From the NCBI GenBank assembly GCA_023409695.1, contig JAEYQZ010000122.1, positions 1-14,777 of the forward strand: a DNA stretch of 14,777 nt, read 5' to 3'. The stretch comes from Methanobacteriota archaeon. Lineage in GTDB: Archaea; Methanobacteriota; Methanobacteria; Methanobacteriales; Methanobacteriaceae. How positions within the stretch are numbered: position 1 is the first letter of the stretch; the number at the start of each line of letters is the position of its first letter. Position numbers and translations under genes: made by a program. This document shows positions 7,116 to 14,174 of this stretch, in pieces. The notes below the pieces were generated by a model. The model was not told the origin of the DNA. It searched no databases and saw only the letters and a program-made list of their open reading frames with translations.

Positions 7116-8306
7116 TCAATTATGTGCAGGAATTGGTTCTATATGATCATTTATTTTACATTTTTCCATATCAAGTAACTTCATTAACTGATCTAAATTA
7201 ATAGAAGTTGGAAAACCTTCTTCGTCCCAATGATTTTTACAGCTAGAGTAATCTAAAAGCACACACTGGGCTGGAATTCCAAGAGATACTGCTTTCCACC
7301 CACCTGAGATCAAGTTAGATACGCATGCAACCCCTATGATTCCCAGTTCATCTCTGTCTTTATTCGTGCTTTTTGAAAATGCAGAAGATTCATGTGGAAC
7401 AATATAAACTTCAAAGCCGTATTCATCGCCCATTTTTGTTAATTCATTTACGTTACAACTTTTTGAACACCCTGTACATTTTAATCCAAGATTAGTATCC
7501 TGTGCCCTACATTTTTCCTCTGCAGAGAATTTCATACATCCCGGCAATATTAAAGCTTTTCTTGGCCTTTTTTCAAATTTTTTTCTAAATGCACGGTTCA
7601 TGATCTCTGCTCCGACCATGTTCAAGTGATATTCCACTTCTTTTCGGCCGCAGAAAATTAAATCTTCTTGAAAAAGGTGTTCATGATATTTTTCAGCTAA
7701 GAATTCATTTACATTAGCAGTATACTGGCCAAGAACAACTTTACTTTTGTACTCAAACCAATCTGCAAATAGAAAAGCGTTTGCTAAATACTCGGAAGCA
7801 ATTTCAGGAGTTTTAGTTTCTAAAAAGCCTTTCCAAACTTCTAAACGTCTTAATTCCTGGTTAAAATCTCCAGCTGCTTTAAGATATGCTAAAAGTTTTT
7901 CAAAGTTAATTACCGTTAAATCAGGAGTATCCTTATTTTCAGATAATAAAAAGGGCTTCATTATCATTCCACGTATAATATCTATGGTTTCTTTTGCTGG
8001 TTCGTTTTGGTTGCGTTCTTTAACTAAATTTTCCAGTATTTTCTGTGGATTTTTATCTAAATGCGCAGCCCTTACACCGTACACTCTCCAGAATACTCCA
8101 AGCATTAGAAGTTCAAATATATATTCATGGTAGCTGCGTATTTCACCCATATCCATTTCTTTAGCGTAAGATATGAAATCTAATATCACATGTGCTTCAA
8201 AACCTTCAAATTCATTTAAAATTTCATCTGTAAATGATTTAATTTCTTTATAATAATTATCAGAATCTTTTTGATTTTCTTTAAGTGAATATGTGATGGT
8301 TTTCAT
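7116..8306 (-). CDS. DUF116 domain protein, cysteine-rich
   Basis: The 396-residue protein has a mainly helical N-terminal part of about 245 residues without recognised motifs. A DUF116 domain follows. Its markers are LILPGC (Cys257), Cys266, then Cys277-x2-Cys280-x3-Cys284, EYGFEVYIVP, and the family's GVACVSNL segment around Cys328, with Cys348 and Cys356 near the end. The cysteine set probably binds zinc or an iron-sulfur cluster; which one cannot be told. DUF116 has no established reaction. The protein is longer than the usual DUF116 protein because of the helical N-terminal extension. It starts 12 bases after the TetR stop with AAGGGGG in front of the ATG, so it is probably cotranscribed with, and controlled by, that repressor. 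No membrane segment is evident. Confidence 0.85.
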   Translation of the reverse strand: MKTITYSLKENQKDSDNYYKEIKSFTDEILNEFEGFEAHVILDFISYAKEMDMGEIRSYHEYIFELLMLGVFWRVYGVRAAHLDKNPQKILENLVKERNQNEPAKETIDIIRGMIMKPFLLSENKDTPDLTVINFEKLLAYLKAAGDFNQELRRLEVWKGFLETKTPEIASEYLANAFLFADWFEYKSKVVLGQYTANVNEFLAEKYHEHLFQEDLIFCGRKEVEYHLNMVGAEIMNRAFRKKFEKRPRKALILPGCMKFSAEEKCRAQDTNLGLKCTGCSKSCNVNELTKMGDEYGFEVYIVPHESSAFSKSTNKDRDELGIIGVACVSNLISGGWKAVSLGIPAQCVLLDYSSCKNHWDEEGFPTSINLDQLMKLLDMEKCKINDHIEPIPAHN

Positions 8307-8318
8307 TTTTAAGCCCCC

Positions 8319-8963
8319 TTATTCAACTTTTATTGATTCTAAAAGGAATTCTGCGTGGTTATTCATCTTTTCTAAAGCTAGATCCGTAAATGAATCAAAG
8401 TCTTCATCATATTTTAAGACAAAATATTCAAAGAAGAGGTATATGGCAAAAGAAAAGTATTCATATGCCAGTGTTCTCGGATTAAATGGTTTTATAAGTC
8501 CTTTTTCTATCATCTTCGCGAAAGTAGCTTCCCATATGTTTATAGGTTCTTCTAAAAGTTCTTTTTTATAAAAATTCCTTATCTTTTCATTATGATACAT
8601 CTCAATAGAAACTAAACGCCAGATTTTTTCCATTGTAGGAGTATTAATTCTTTCTAGATACATTCTAGCTCCAACTTCAAAAAACACCTCTGGACCTTGA
8701 TCCATCAATAAATCTTCATCTTCTTCAGGAGGACCGCTTTGATGAAGTTCAGACATAAAATAGTCAATAATAGCATCTAATATTGCTTCTTTATTTTTAT
8801 AATGATTATATATTGAACTTTCTCTTATTCCAACCCCTCTTGCAATTTCACGGACTGAAACCGCATCAAAACCTTTTTGTGAGAAAAGATCAAGGGATAC
8901 ATCAAATATTTTTTCTTTAGTTGACTTTTTTTCAGTTTTTGAGTCAGCAGATTGATTTTTCAT
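8319..8963 (-). CDS. TetR/AcrR family transcription regulator
   Basis: The 214-residue protein has a polar N-terminal tail of about 14 residues, then the TetR DNA-binding domain. The helix-turn-helix is VSVREIARGVGIRESSIYNHYKNKEAI (residues 36-62, given here only to its key pattern: IA-x-GVGI-x3-SIYNHYKNKE). The remaining ~150 residues are a helical ligand-binding and dimerisation domain with several aromatic residues; the ligand is unknown. The gene precedes DUF116 by 12 bases. Two palindromes with CTAACG half-sites flank its TATA box, which is the expected layout for autorepression. The ribosome site is weak (GTGG about 13 bases before the ATG). The family assignment is secure; the regulated process is not. 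Confidence 0.93.
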   Translation of the reverse strand: MKNQSADSKTEKKSTKEKIFDVSLDLFSQKGFDAVSVREIARGVGIRESSIYNHYKNKEAILDAIIDYFMSELHQSGPPEEDEDLLMDQGPEVFFEVGARMYLERINTPTMEKIWRLVSIEMYHNEKIRNFYKKELLEEPINIWEATFAKMIEKGLIKPFNPRTLAYEYFSFAIYLFFEYFVLKYDEDFDSFTDLALEKMNNHAEFLLESIKVE

Positions 8964-8983
8964 GATAATTCCATTCCACTTAA

Positions 8984-8997
8984 CTAACGTTCGTTAG
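8984..8997. promoter_or_regulatory. Probable TetR operator O1, downstream of the TATA box
   Basis: CTAACG TT CGTTAG is a perfect 6-bp inverted repeat around a 2-base centre. It lies 21 bases before the regulator's start codon and just after the predicted transcription start (about 9006). Binding here would block the polymerase. Confidence 0.75.
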
Positions 8998-9026
8998 CTT
9001 CTTGAGTATACCTGTATATCTACTAC

Positions 9027-9035
9027 TATATAAAA
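9027..9035 (-). promoter_or_regulatory. TATA box of the TetR-DUF116 operon
   Basis: On the minus strand this reads TTTTATATA, a good archaeal TATA element, 64 bases before the start codon. Transcription would begin near 9006. It sits between the two palindromes and directly touches O2, whose position coincides with the expected TFB recognition element. Confidence 0.65.
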
Positions 9036-9054
9036 CTAACGAACGAACGTTAGT
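9035..9054. promoter_or_regulatory. Probable TetR operator O2, over the TFB recognition element
   Basis: ACTAACG and CGTTAGT form perfect 7-bp arms around AACGAA. The half-sites are the same as in O1, but 4 bases (AACG) have been inserted in the centre, so the site may hold two overlapping dimers in different registers. Binding here would exclude TFB and TBP from the adjacent TATA box. Confidence 0.75.
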
Positions 9055-9450
9055 ACATTGAAAATTTGAAATCATAATAAAACGAAATTAACAGCGTTAA
9101 TTGACTTAAAAAAGGACAATATTACTAATCTTAAGTTTTTTAAATTTATATATTTTAATATACAAAATTAAGCTTCTAAATATCCCCAATATGTAAAATA
9201 AGTAAAAAAAATCTCTTCAAATTATTTACATATCCCCAATTTTAGGGATTTACCAGATTGTCAGTGGAAACATATTTACATAAAAAGATACATAATAGTA
9301 ATCAGGTAGTTTTTTTTAATATTTTTAAATATACCTCATTAAAGCTGTAGAATATGAAAATTGATTCTAAAATTGATTATTGACACGAAATTAGGAAAAA
9401 AAATCAAGGGGACATATTCATCTAAAATAAGTTTGGGAGGGAACTGAATA
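9055..9450. other. Gene-free leader region before the coiled-coil gene, with short repeats
   Basis: No gene is visible in these ~400 A+T-rich bases. ATATCCCCAAT occurs identically at 9180-9190 and 9230-9240, exactly 50 bases apart. Overlapping these, ATATGTAAA (9189-9197) and TTTACATAT (9225-9233) form an inverted pair. A TATA-like stretch, TTTTTAAATATACC (9322-9335), could serve the gene at 9451. The C-tract repeats stand out in such A+T-rich DNA and could be binding sites. Confidence 0.5.
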
Positions 9451-9717
9451 ATGGATATAAACCAATTAAATAATAAAAGAAATGCCATATTAGAGGAATT
9501 AAAAGCATATGAGGAACTTCAAGTTGGATTAGAGCAAATAAGCAAATATAATAGAGAAAATCATACAAATGACCAGTTGAAAGTGTATACCACTGCTTAT
9601 GAACCTCATCTTGAAGAAATAACAGAATTAAGTGTTGCAGAAAAGATTGAAAAATTAACCAACAATCTGTTATCATTGTCCGAAAAAATCAACACCATAA
9701 AAATGAATTCCAAATAA
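9451..9717 (+). CDS. Small coiled-coil protein of unknown function
   Basis: I do not recognise a family. The 88 residues are charged and almost entirely helix-forming. Leucines and isoleucines are spaced in heptad fashion in two stretches, about residues 5-35 (LNNKRNAILEELKAYEELQV) and 54-82 (LEEITELSVAEKIEKLTNNL), separated by a short polar loop. This suggests an antiparallel helical hairpin or a dimerising coiled coil, with no membrane segment and no cysteine. The ATG at 9451 is preceded by GGGAGGG at 9435-9441, a strong ribosome site but slightly distant. Its stop is one base from the stop of the convergent phosphoesterase gene, so the two messages would overlap at their 3' ends. A structural, adaptor or chaperone-like (prefoldin-like) role is possible but unproven. 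Confidence 0.75.
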   Translation: MDINQLNNKRNAILEELKAYEELQVGLEQISKYNRENHTNDQLKVYTTAYEPHLEEITELSVAEKIEKLTNNLLSLSEKINTIKMNSK

Positions 9718-9718
9718 T

Positions 9719-10516
9719 CTAACCAGATTTATGCTTATGGGAACAGATTGTAAATTCTTCATCTTTTAATTCAACAGAATATTTAGCCAGATGCTGTTTT
9801 TTCCCTGTTTCAGTCATTACCAGGTATACATCCACCCCTTCATCACTGATTATCATCTGATTGTAACAGGGACGTGTATCACCACGTAGTTTTCCAGTTG
9901 TTGCTGTTCCAGAATTCAAAACTACCATATTCTCCATTATCCAGGTATTAGGAACATGTTTATGTCCATTTAAAACAAAATTTACTTTATAATCTACTAA
10001 TTCTTGTATAAGATCTCCTGAATCTAATAAAATATTTCGTTCACGGCCTGCCTGAGGTACAGGAAGTAGATGATGATGGAATGTTACAAATTTACCTATA
10101 TTATCCGGTATTTTTTCAAGTTCATCCTTTAGCCATTTCATCTGATCATATCCAATATCTCCACTATTTACGTCTGCCTTCGATGAATCAAGGCCTATAA
10201 TAGCAAAGCCTGCTTTTTTATCTATTCTTACAAAGTGCCGCTCTCCTATCAATCTTTGAAAATGCAGTATACCCACATTACGGGCATCATGATTTCCAGG
10301 GATGGAATGGACTTCTGATGTAGCTTTAAGTTCATCTACAAATGATGCCGCATCATTATATTCAGTTAAATAGCCATGATCCGTGGCATCCCCTGCAAAA
10401 ATTATAAAATCAGGGTTTTCATGCTGTATTTGCGATATCAAATTTGATTTAAGTTCTTCAGAGAATGTAAGTGCTCCAAAATGCACATCGGATATTTGTA
10501 TAATTTTTTTCTCCAT
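9719..10516 (-). CDS. Calcineurin-like metallophosphoesterase
   Basis: The 265-residue protein carries every motif of the binuclear metallophosphoesterase core: Asp10-x-His12, Gly42-Asp43, Gly74-Asn-His-Asp77, a His147-149 triplet, and Gly184-His185-Lys-His187. The compact layout, with the GNHD motif followed by an HHH strand about 70 residues later, resembles the cyclic nucleotide phosphodiesterase class III (CpdA/Icc) group. Substrates in that group vary from cAMP to phosphodiesters and nucleotides, so the substrate here is open. It should be a cytoplasmic protein using two metal ions (commonly Fe, Mn or Zn). A GAGGA ribosome site lies about eight bases before the ATG. It is transcribed divergently from the PPOX gene and convergently to the coiled-coil gene. 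The C-terminal tail after about residue 240 is polar and specific to this protein. Confidence 0.9.
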   Translation of the reverse strand: MEKKIIQISDVHFGALTFSEELKSNLISQIQHENPDFIIFAGDATDHGYLTEYNDAASFVDELKATSEVHSIPGNHDARNVGILHFQRLIGERHFVRIDKKAGFAIIGLDSSKADVNSGDIGYDQMKWLKDELEKIPDNIGKFVTFHHHLLPVPQAGRERNILLDSGDLIQELVDYKVNFVLNGHKHVPNTWIMENMVVLNSGTATTGKLRGDTRPCYNQMIISDEGVDVYLVMTETGKKQHLAKYSVELKDEEFTICSHKHKSG

Positions 10517-10726
10517 GATTACATTCCTCTTTTACATCAAGCATTTAATATTACTTTTATTGCATAATAATATTACTAATTTTAATGTTTAATAAAATCT
10601 AATCATGTAAATTCTCCCGCTAAAATCAATTCATTTAAAAACTAAACTAGAATTAATTATATAACAATTTTTTATATTAAAAGTGATTAAAATACATCTA
10701 TACTTAATAATAAAGGGAAGATACTC
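10517..10726. promoter_or_regulatory. Divergent promoter region
   Basis: This 210-base gap separates two divergently transcribed genes and should hold both promoters. For the rightward gene, TTTTTATATTAAA at 10668-10680 is a plausible TATA element, giving a start near 10700. For the leftward gene several A+T-rich candidates exist and none stands out. No palindromic operator was found. Confidence 0.45.
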
Positions 10727-11194
10727 ATGAGGAGAAATGATAAGGAAATAAAAGATAAAAGATGTATGGAGCAGATATTAAAAAAGGCAACCGTGTGTCG
10801 AATTGCCCTTTGTGATAAAAATAAACCATATATGGTGCCAATGAACTTTGGTTTTAATGATAAATTCATTTATCTCCATTCAGCATATGAAGGACGTAAA
10901 ATTGACTTAATAAGAGAAAATAATAATATTTGCTTTGAGACAGACATTGTAACAGAAGTCATATCTTCAGATAATGCATGTAGCTGGGGAATGAAGTATT
11001 ACAGCGTGATTGGCTCTGGAAAGGCCCACTTTATAGAAGATAGTAATGAAAAAGTAAACGCTTTAGATACTATAATGCAAAAATACAGCCACAATTCCCA
11101 TAAATCATTCGAATATTCCAAAGAAACGCTTGATAAAACAGCTGTAATTAAGGTTGAAGTAGAGAGTTTAACAGGAAAAAAATCAGGATATTAA
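10727..11194 (+). CDS. Pyridoxamine 5'-phosphate oxidase-like (Nim-type) flavin-binding protein
   Basis: The 155-residue protein has the split-barrel flavin-binding fold of the PPOX/NimA group: CRIALCDKNKPYMVPMNFGF (residues 24-43), IYLHSAYEGRKIDLIRENN with the family's GRK motif, ICFETD, and a later YYSVIGSGKAHFIED strand. Nim-type members bind FMN or heme-like cofactors and act in reduction of nitro-compounds or in general flavin redox; the exact substrate is unknown. Its length is typical. It is followed after 8 bases by an NAD(P)H:quinone-type flavoprotein, so the two probably form a redox pair. The start at 10727 is preceded by AAAGGGAAG; a nearby ATG at 10737 is out of frame. Cysteines 13, 23 and 29 near the N-terminus are possible redox-sensitive sites, which is speculative. 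Confidence 0.87.
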   Translation: MRRNDKEIKDKRCMEQILKKATVCRIALCDKNKPYMVPMNFGFNDKFIYLHSAYEGRKIDLIRENNNICFETDIVTEVISSDNACSWGMKYYSVIGSGKAHFIEDSNEKVNALDTIMQKYSHNSHKSFEYSKETLDKTAVIKVEVESLTGKKSGY

Positions 11195-11202
11195 GTGATT
11201 AG

Positions 11203-11802
11203 ATGAAAGCACTTTTAATTTTAGGTCATCCCACAGAAGGGAGTTTTAATCATGCGATTGCAGATACTACTGTATCTAAATTACGTGAAAATGGTCATGA
11301 AGTAACATACCATGATCTGTATGCTGAAAAATTTGATCCATTACTTTTGGGTGAAGAAATTCCTAAAGATGCAGAATTAGATCCTCAAATTGAAAAACAC
11401 TGTAGAGAGATTAAAGAGGCAGATGGAATAATTATTATCCACCCAAACTGGTGGGGACAGCCTCCTGCTATTTTAAAGGGTTACATAGATCGTGTGATAC
11501 GTGCAGGTGTGGCTTATGAGTTTTTAGAGGGCGATGATGGCGAAGGGGTCCCAAATGGACTATTAAAAGCTGAAACTGCCATTGTATTTAACACTTCCAA
11601 TACTCCAGAGAAAAGAGAACTGGAAGTATTCGGCGATCCACTTGAGACAATCTGGAAAAACTGTATCTTTGACTTATGCGGTGTGAAAAATTTTTATAGG
11701 AAGATGTACGGAGTTATTGTTACAAGTAGACAAGAAGAACGACTACACTGGCTTGAAGATGTTGAAAAAACTGTTGATAAATATTTCCCCCCAGAAAAAT
11801 GA
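11203..11802 (+). CDS. NAD(P)H-dependent oxidoreductase, flavodoxin-2 fold (NQO1/MdaB/KefF-like)
   Basis: The 199-residue protein shows the full pattern of this group: LILGHPTEGSFNHAIAD for the phosphate-binding loop (residues 5-21), GHEVTYHDLYAEKFDPLL, IIIHPNWWGQPPAILKGYID with the flavin-binding tryptophan pair, and a C-terminal CGVKNF segment. Such enzymes bind FMN or FAD and reduce quinones or other electrophiles by two electrons with NAD(P)H, protecting against oxidative stress; KefF-like relatives regulate potassium efflux. No potassium channel gene is nearby. GTGAT overlaps the upstream stop region and lies three bases before the ATG, which ties translation to the PPOX-type gene. It is followed after 32 bases by the DNA glycosylase gene. 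Confidence 0.92.
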   Translation: MKALLILGHPTEGSFNHAIADTTVSKLRENGHEVTYHDLYAEKFDPLLLGEEIPKDAELDPQIEKHCREIKEADGIIIIHPNWWGQPPAILKGYIDRVIRAGVAYEFLEGDDGEGVPNGLLKAETAIVFNTSNTPEKRELEVFGDPLETIWKNCIFDLCGVKNFYRKMYGVIVTSRQEERLHWLEDVEKTVDKYFPPEK

Positions 11803-11834
11803 AAATTACATTCATAATTAAATGAGGAATTAAA

Positions 11835-12650
11835 ATGGCAGAACTACCCGAACTTATGGTTTTAAGCAGACAGATGAATGATGAGCTGAAATCCAAAGAA
11901 ATTAAATCAGTTGATGTAATACAGGAAAAATGCCTGAACATGGAAGTTAATAGTTTTAAAGATCAGATAACTGGTAAAGCAATTAAAAAAGTATATAACA
12001 AAGGAAAATGGATCTTTTTTGAACTTACAGACAACTACCACCTTCTATTGAACCTTGGAATGGGAGCAGACATCCTATATTATAATTTAAGTGAAAATTC
12101 CCCCGAAGAATACCAGTGCCGTTTTAATTTTACGGATAATTCAGGGTTTACATGCAAGTTCTGGTGGTTTGGACATGTAGATCTAGTTTCTGATAATCAA
12201 CTTTCAGATCATAAGCCAACCAAAGATATATCAATTTCCCCATTAGATCCTGATTTTACTCTTGATTACTTTAAAAAAATCTGCAAGGGCCGTGCCATGA
12301 TCAAAAATATAATTTTGAATCAAAAAAAGGTTGGAGGTATTGGAAATGTCTACGTTCATGATATTCTTTTTAAGGCAAAACTCCATCCCAAAAAACCTGT
12401 TAATTCTTTAGAATCATCTCAAATCAATGATCTATTCCAAATTATGGTAGAAAATCTTAGATATGCACTTGATAAAAAAGGACTGGCATATGAAAAAGAT
12501 TTTTACGGGGAAAATGGAGAATTCAGCAGAGATTATTTTTTAGTAGCGTACAAAGAAGGAGAAAAATGCCCAGACTGTGGCAAAATCATTGAAAAAATAA
12601 AAACAGGAAGTACTTCCTCTTATATCTGTCCAGAGTGTCAGAAATTATAG
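11835..12650 (+). CDS. Fpg/Nei family DNA glycosylase with alanine in place of the N-terminal proline
   Basis: The 271-residue length is normal for the family. The N-terminus is MAELPEL: Glu3 is kept, but the catalytic residue after the initiator methionine, normally proline, is alanine. Other landmarks are present: NKGKWIFFEL with Lys58 in the position of the family's DNA-contacting lysine, NLGMG in the strand that inserts void-filling residues, the helix-two-turn-helix GGIGNVYVHDILFKAKLHP (residues ~167-185), and a C-terminal zinc finger with Cys245, Cys248, Cys265 and Cys268. These proteins excise oxidised bases and cleave the strand through a Schiff base with the N-terminal amine. A free alanine amine could still act, as valine does in NEIL3. 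GAGG lies about eight bases before the ATG. The redox genes upstream suggest a shared oxidative-damage theme. Confidence 0.93.
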   Translation: MAELPELMVLSRQMNDELKSKEIKSVDVIQEKCLNMEVNSFKDQITGKAIKKVYNKGKWIFFELTDNYHLLLNLGMGADILYYNLSENSPEEYQCRFNFTDNSGFTCKFWWFGHVDLVSDNQLSDHKPTKDISISPLDPDFTLDYFKKICKGRAMIKNIILNQKKVGGIGNVYVHDILFKAKLHPKKPVNSLESSQINDLFQIMVENLRYALDKKGLAYEKDFYGENGEFSRDYFLVAYKEGEKCPDCGKIIEKIKTGSTSSYICPECQKL

Positions 12651-12881
12651 AAAAGTTGAGTGCGAATTAATAGACCAAAGGTAATTTATTAACTTATAAA
12701 TGATAGAATTCAATATAGTTAAAAATTACATTTCTTACATTACTTAAATTCAGTATTTTAGTGGATGATATGGCTTATTAAACTTATAAAATTTTATATA
12801 ATTGTTTAAATCTGTTGAAATTTGCAATAGTTTAAAATGTTTGATTATTCACTATAAATTCATCATTATCGTGTGATTTAA
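12651..12881 (+). promoter_or_regulatory. Intergenic region with promoter of the ACT-domain gene
   Basis: These 231 A+T-rich bases contain no gene. TATAAAT at 12853-12859 is a good TATA element only 23-29 bases before the ATG at 12882. Transcription would start at or just before the start codon, giving a leaderless or very short-leader message. No terminator hairpin is evident after the glycosylase stop. Confidence 0.55.
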
Positions 12882-13538
12882 ATGGAAAAAATTGCAATTA
12901 CAATAAAATCTGTAAATAAACCAGGTGTTTTACGAGATATTACAGATTTAATGGCAAAATGCGGGATAAATATCATATATACCCACCTTTTTGTGGAAAA
13001 AGATGAATCTGCTTCGGTATATATGGAATTAGAAGATGTAAAAAACAGGGAAGATCTTAAAAAAAATATCTTGAAGTTTGAAGCTGTTGATCACATTGAA
13101 ATTCATCCTTCTTTAACTGAAATATACGGAAAAAGAATCATAATAATTGGAGGGGGAGCTCAGGTTGCTCAGGTTGCTCAAGGAGCTATAACCGAAGCAG
13201 ATCGTCATAATATAAGAGGAGAACGCATTAGTATAGATACCATCCCCCTTGTAGGAGAACAAGAACTTGCAGATGCAGTATATGCTGCAGGAAGACTTCC
13301 AAGAGTAGAAGCACTGGTTCTTGCAGGATCACTTATGGGTGGTAAAATTTCAGATGCAGTTGCAGAAATTAAAGAAGAACACGGCGTAATTGTAATAAGC
13401 CTGAATATGCCTGGAAGTGCTGCAAAAAATGCAGATCTAGTGGTAACAGACCCTGTCCAAGCAGGTGTTATGGCAGTTATGGCTGTTGCAGACACTGCAG
13501 TTTTTAATATAAAAAGAGTAAAAGGAAAAAAATTTTAA
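12882..13538 (+). CDS. ACT domain protein with DUF5612 C-terminal domain
   Basis: The 218-residue protein opens with an ACT domain (about residues 1-75): a strand, KPGVLRDITDLMAKCGINI with the ligand-site glycine, then a strand and an EDVKNREDLKKNILKFE helix. Such domains bind amino acids or other small molecules allosterically. The second part (residues ~83-218) has an IIIIGGGAQVAQVAQGA nucleotide- or ligand-binding-like loop, a LVLAGSLMGGKISDAVAEI segment, and a hydrophobic helix near the end; this matches the archaeal domain called DUF5612. It contains a short tandem peptide, AQVAQVAQ, coded by a repeated 9-base unit. Function is unknown; a sensor of amino acid or metabolite level is likely. 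The start is placed by the near-leaderless promoter and TGTGAT four bases upstream. The gene converges on the next one with 13 bases between stops. Confidence 0.87.
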   Translation: MEKIAITIKSVNKPGVLRDITDLMAKCGINIIYTHLFVEKDESASVYMELEDVKNREDLKKNILKFEAVDHIEIHPSLTEIYGKRIIIIGGGAQVAQVAQGAITEADRHNIRGERISIDTIPLVGEQELADAVYAAGRLPRVEALVLAGSLMGGKISDAVAEIKEEHGVIVISLNMPGSAAKNADLVVTDPVQAGVMAVMAVADTAVFNIKRVKGKKF

Positions 13539-13551
13539 TTTAAAAAAATGA

Positions 13552-13833
13552 TTAACTCATCTCTATTGCCCTAATCAATATACTTGCGGCGTTTTTAAGC
13601 TCGGGATCTTTTATGTCCCCACTTTCCCTTATTTCAAGTGCCATTCTCAGAACTTTACTCACATCCTCTGGTTTAAGATTTGCAGCCATTTCAAGATAGG
13701 TTTGATTTTCTTCTTCTACTTTAATTTGCTCTTTATCAATGAGTTCCAGCATGACTTTGCATGCACCCATTATATCTCCACTTCCAGCACTTTCTTGGCA
13801 TTTTTTCACAAGTTCAGCAGATTTGGAATCCAT
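13552..13833 (-). CDS. Small helical protein of unknown function
   Basis: I do not recognise the family. The 93 residues are predicted helical throughout, with an alanine- and glycine-bearing first helix pair (residues 1-32), then KVEEENQTYLEMAANLKPED and ALEIRESGDIKDPELKNAASIL. The repeated helix-turn-helix spacing resembles small TPR-like or four-helix proteins, but no motif supports that firmly. It has two cysteines (12 and 25) and no membrane segment. The start is clear: GGTGAT lies five bases before the ATG and a TATA box lies about 40 bases upstream. It is convergent to the ACT-domain gene, and its promoter borders the hairpin array, which begins about 125 bases upstream of its start codon. 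Confidence 0.75.
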   Translation of the reverse strand: MDSKSAELVKKCQESAGSGDIMGACKVMLELIDKEQIKVEEENQTYLEMAANLKPEDVSKVLRMALEIRESGDIKDPELKNAASILIRAIEMS

Positions 13834-13870
13834 CTTTTATCACCAATTATATATATTGTGTTATATTGGA

Positions 13871-13877
13871 TTTATAG
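13871..13877 (-). promoter_or_regulatory. TATA box of the small helical protein gene
   Basis: On the minus strand this reads CTATAAA, 38-44 bases before the ATG at 13833, which predicts transcription starting near 13849. With GGTGAT at the right distance this gives a complete short leader. Confidence 0.5.
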
Positions 13878-13958
13878 ATGGTTATTACCCGAAATGCAAT
13901 TAAATAATATTTAATAGAGATTTCATTTACGACTAAGGATTATAAAGAATTTCTAAAA

Positions 13959-14093
13959 ACATGCAGAACCTTAAAAAATCATAGATTTTTAGGCCTGCAA
14001 AAACCCCTGGTTTTTGCGGCCGAGGAAATAAACAAACAAATCTTTGATTTGTTGCCCCGAAATCATAGATTTCGAGGGTTTCCTCCGGCATGT
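13959..14093. other. Left branched domain of the hairpin array
   Basis: ACATGC (13959-13964) pairs with GCATGT (14088-14093) and encloses the first four hairpins. Inside it, GAGGAAA (14022-14028) pairs with TTTCCTC (14079-14085), extended past one bulged C by GCC/GGC (14019-14021 with 14087-14089). This inner stem encloses hairpins three and four as a three-way junction. The second hairpin has a GGCC/GGCC clamp (13992-13995 with 14018-14021), which competes with the extended stem, so alternative folds exist. Confidence 0.6.
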
Positions 14094-14157
14094 GAAAATT
14101 GAAAATCTTCGATTTTCAAACTCGCAAATGAAATTTGCGAGAATTGAAAATTTTCAC
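14092..14157. other. Three-way junction domain of the hairpin array
   Basis: GTGAAAATT (14092-14100) pairs perfectly with AATTTTCAC (14149-14157), 9 bp, and encloses the two hairpins at 14099-14119 and 14121-14141. The first two bases of the inner hairpin's stem overlap the outer stem, so one or two pairs must give way. The right arm also contains a simple palindrome, GAAAATTTTC (14146-14155). Confidence 0.65.
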
Positions 14158-14174
14158 GGTTGCGGAACAGAGTT

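Noticed and set aside
9422..9676. 84-codon minus-strand frame with hydrophobic content
   Set aside because: It lies antisense to the coiled-coil gene, which has a strong ribosome site; the hydrophobicity comes from reading lysine/glutamate codons in reverse.
13205..13495. 96-codon minus-strand frame
   Set aside because: It is antisense to the ACT-DUF5612 gene and has no start context; alanine- and threonine-rich translation is typical of a shadow frame.
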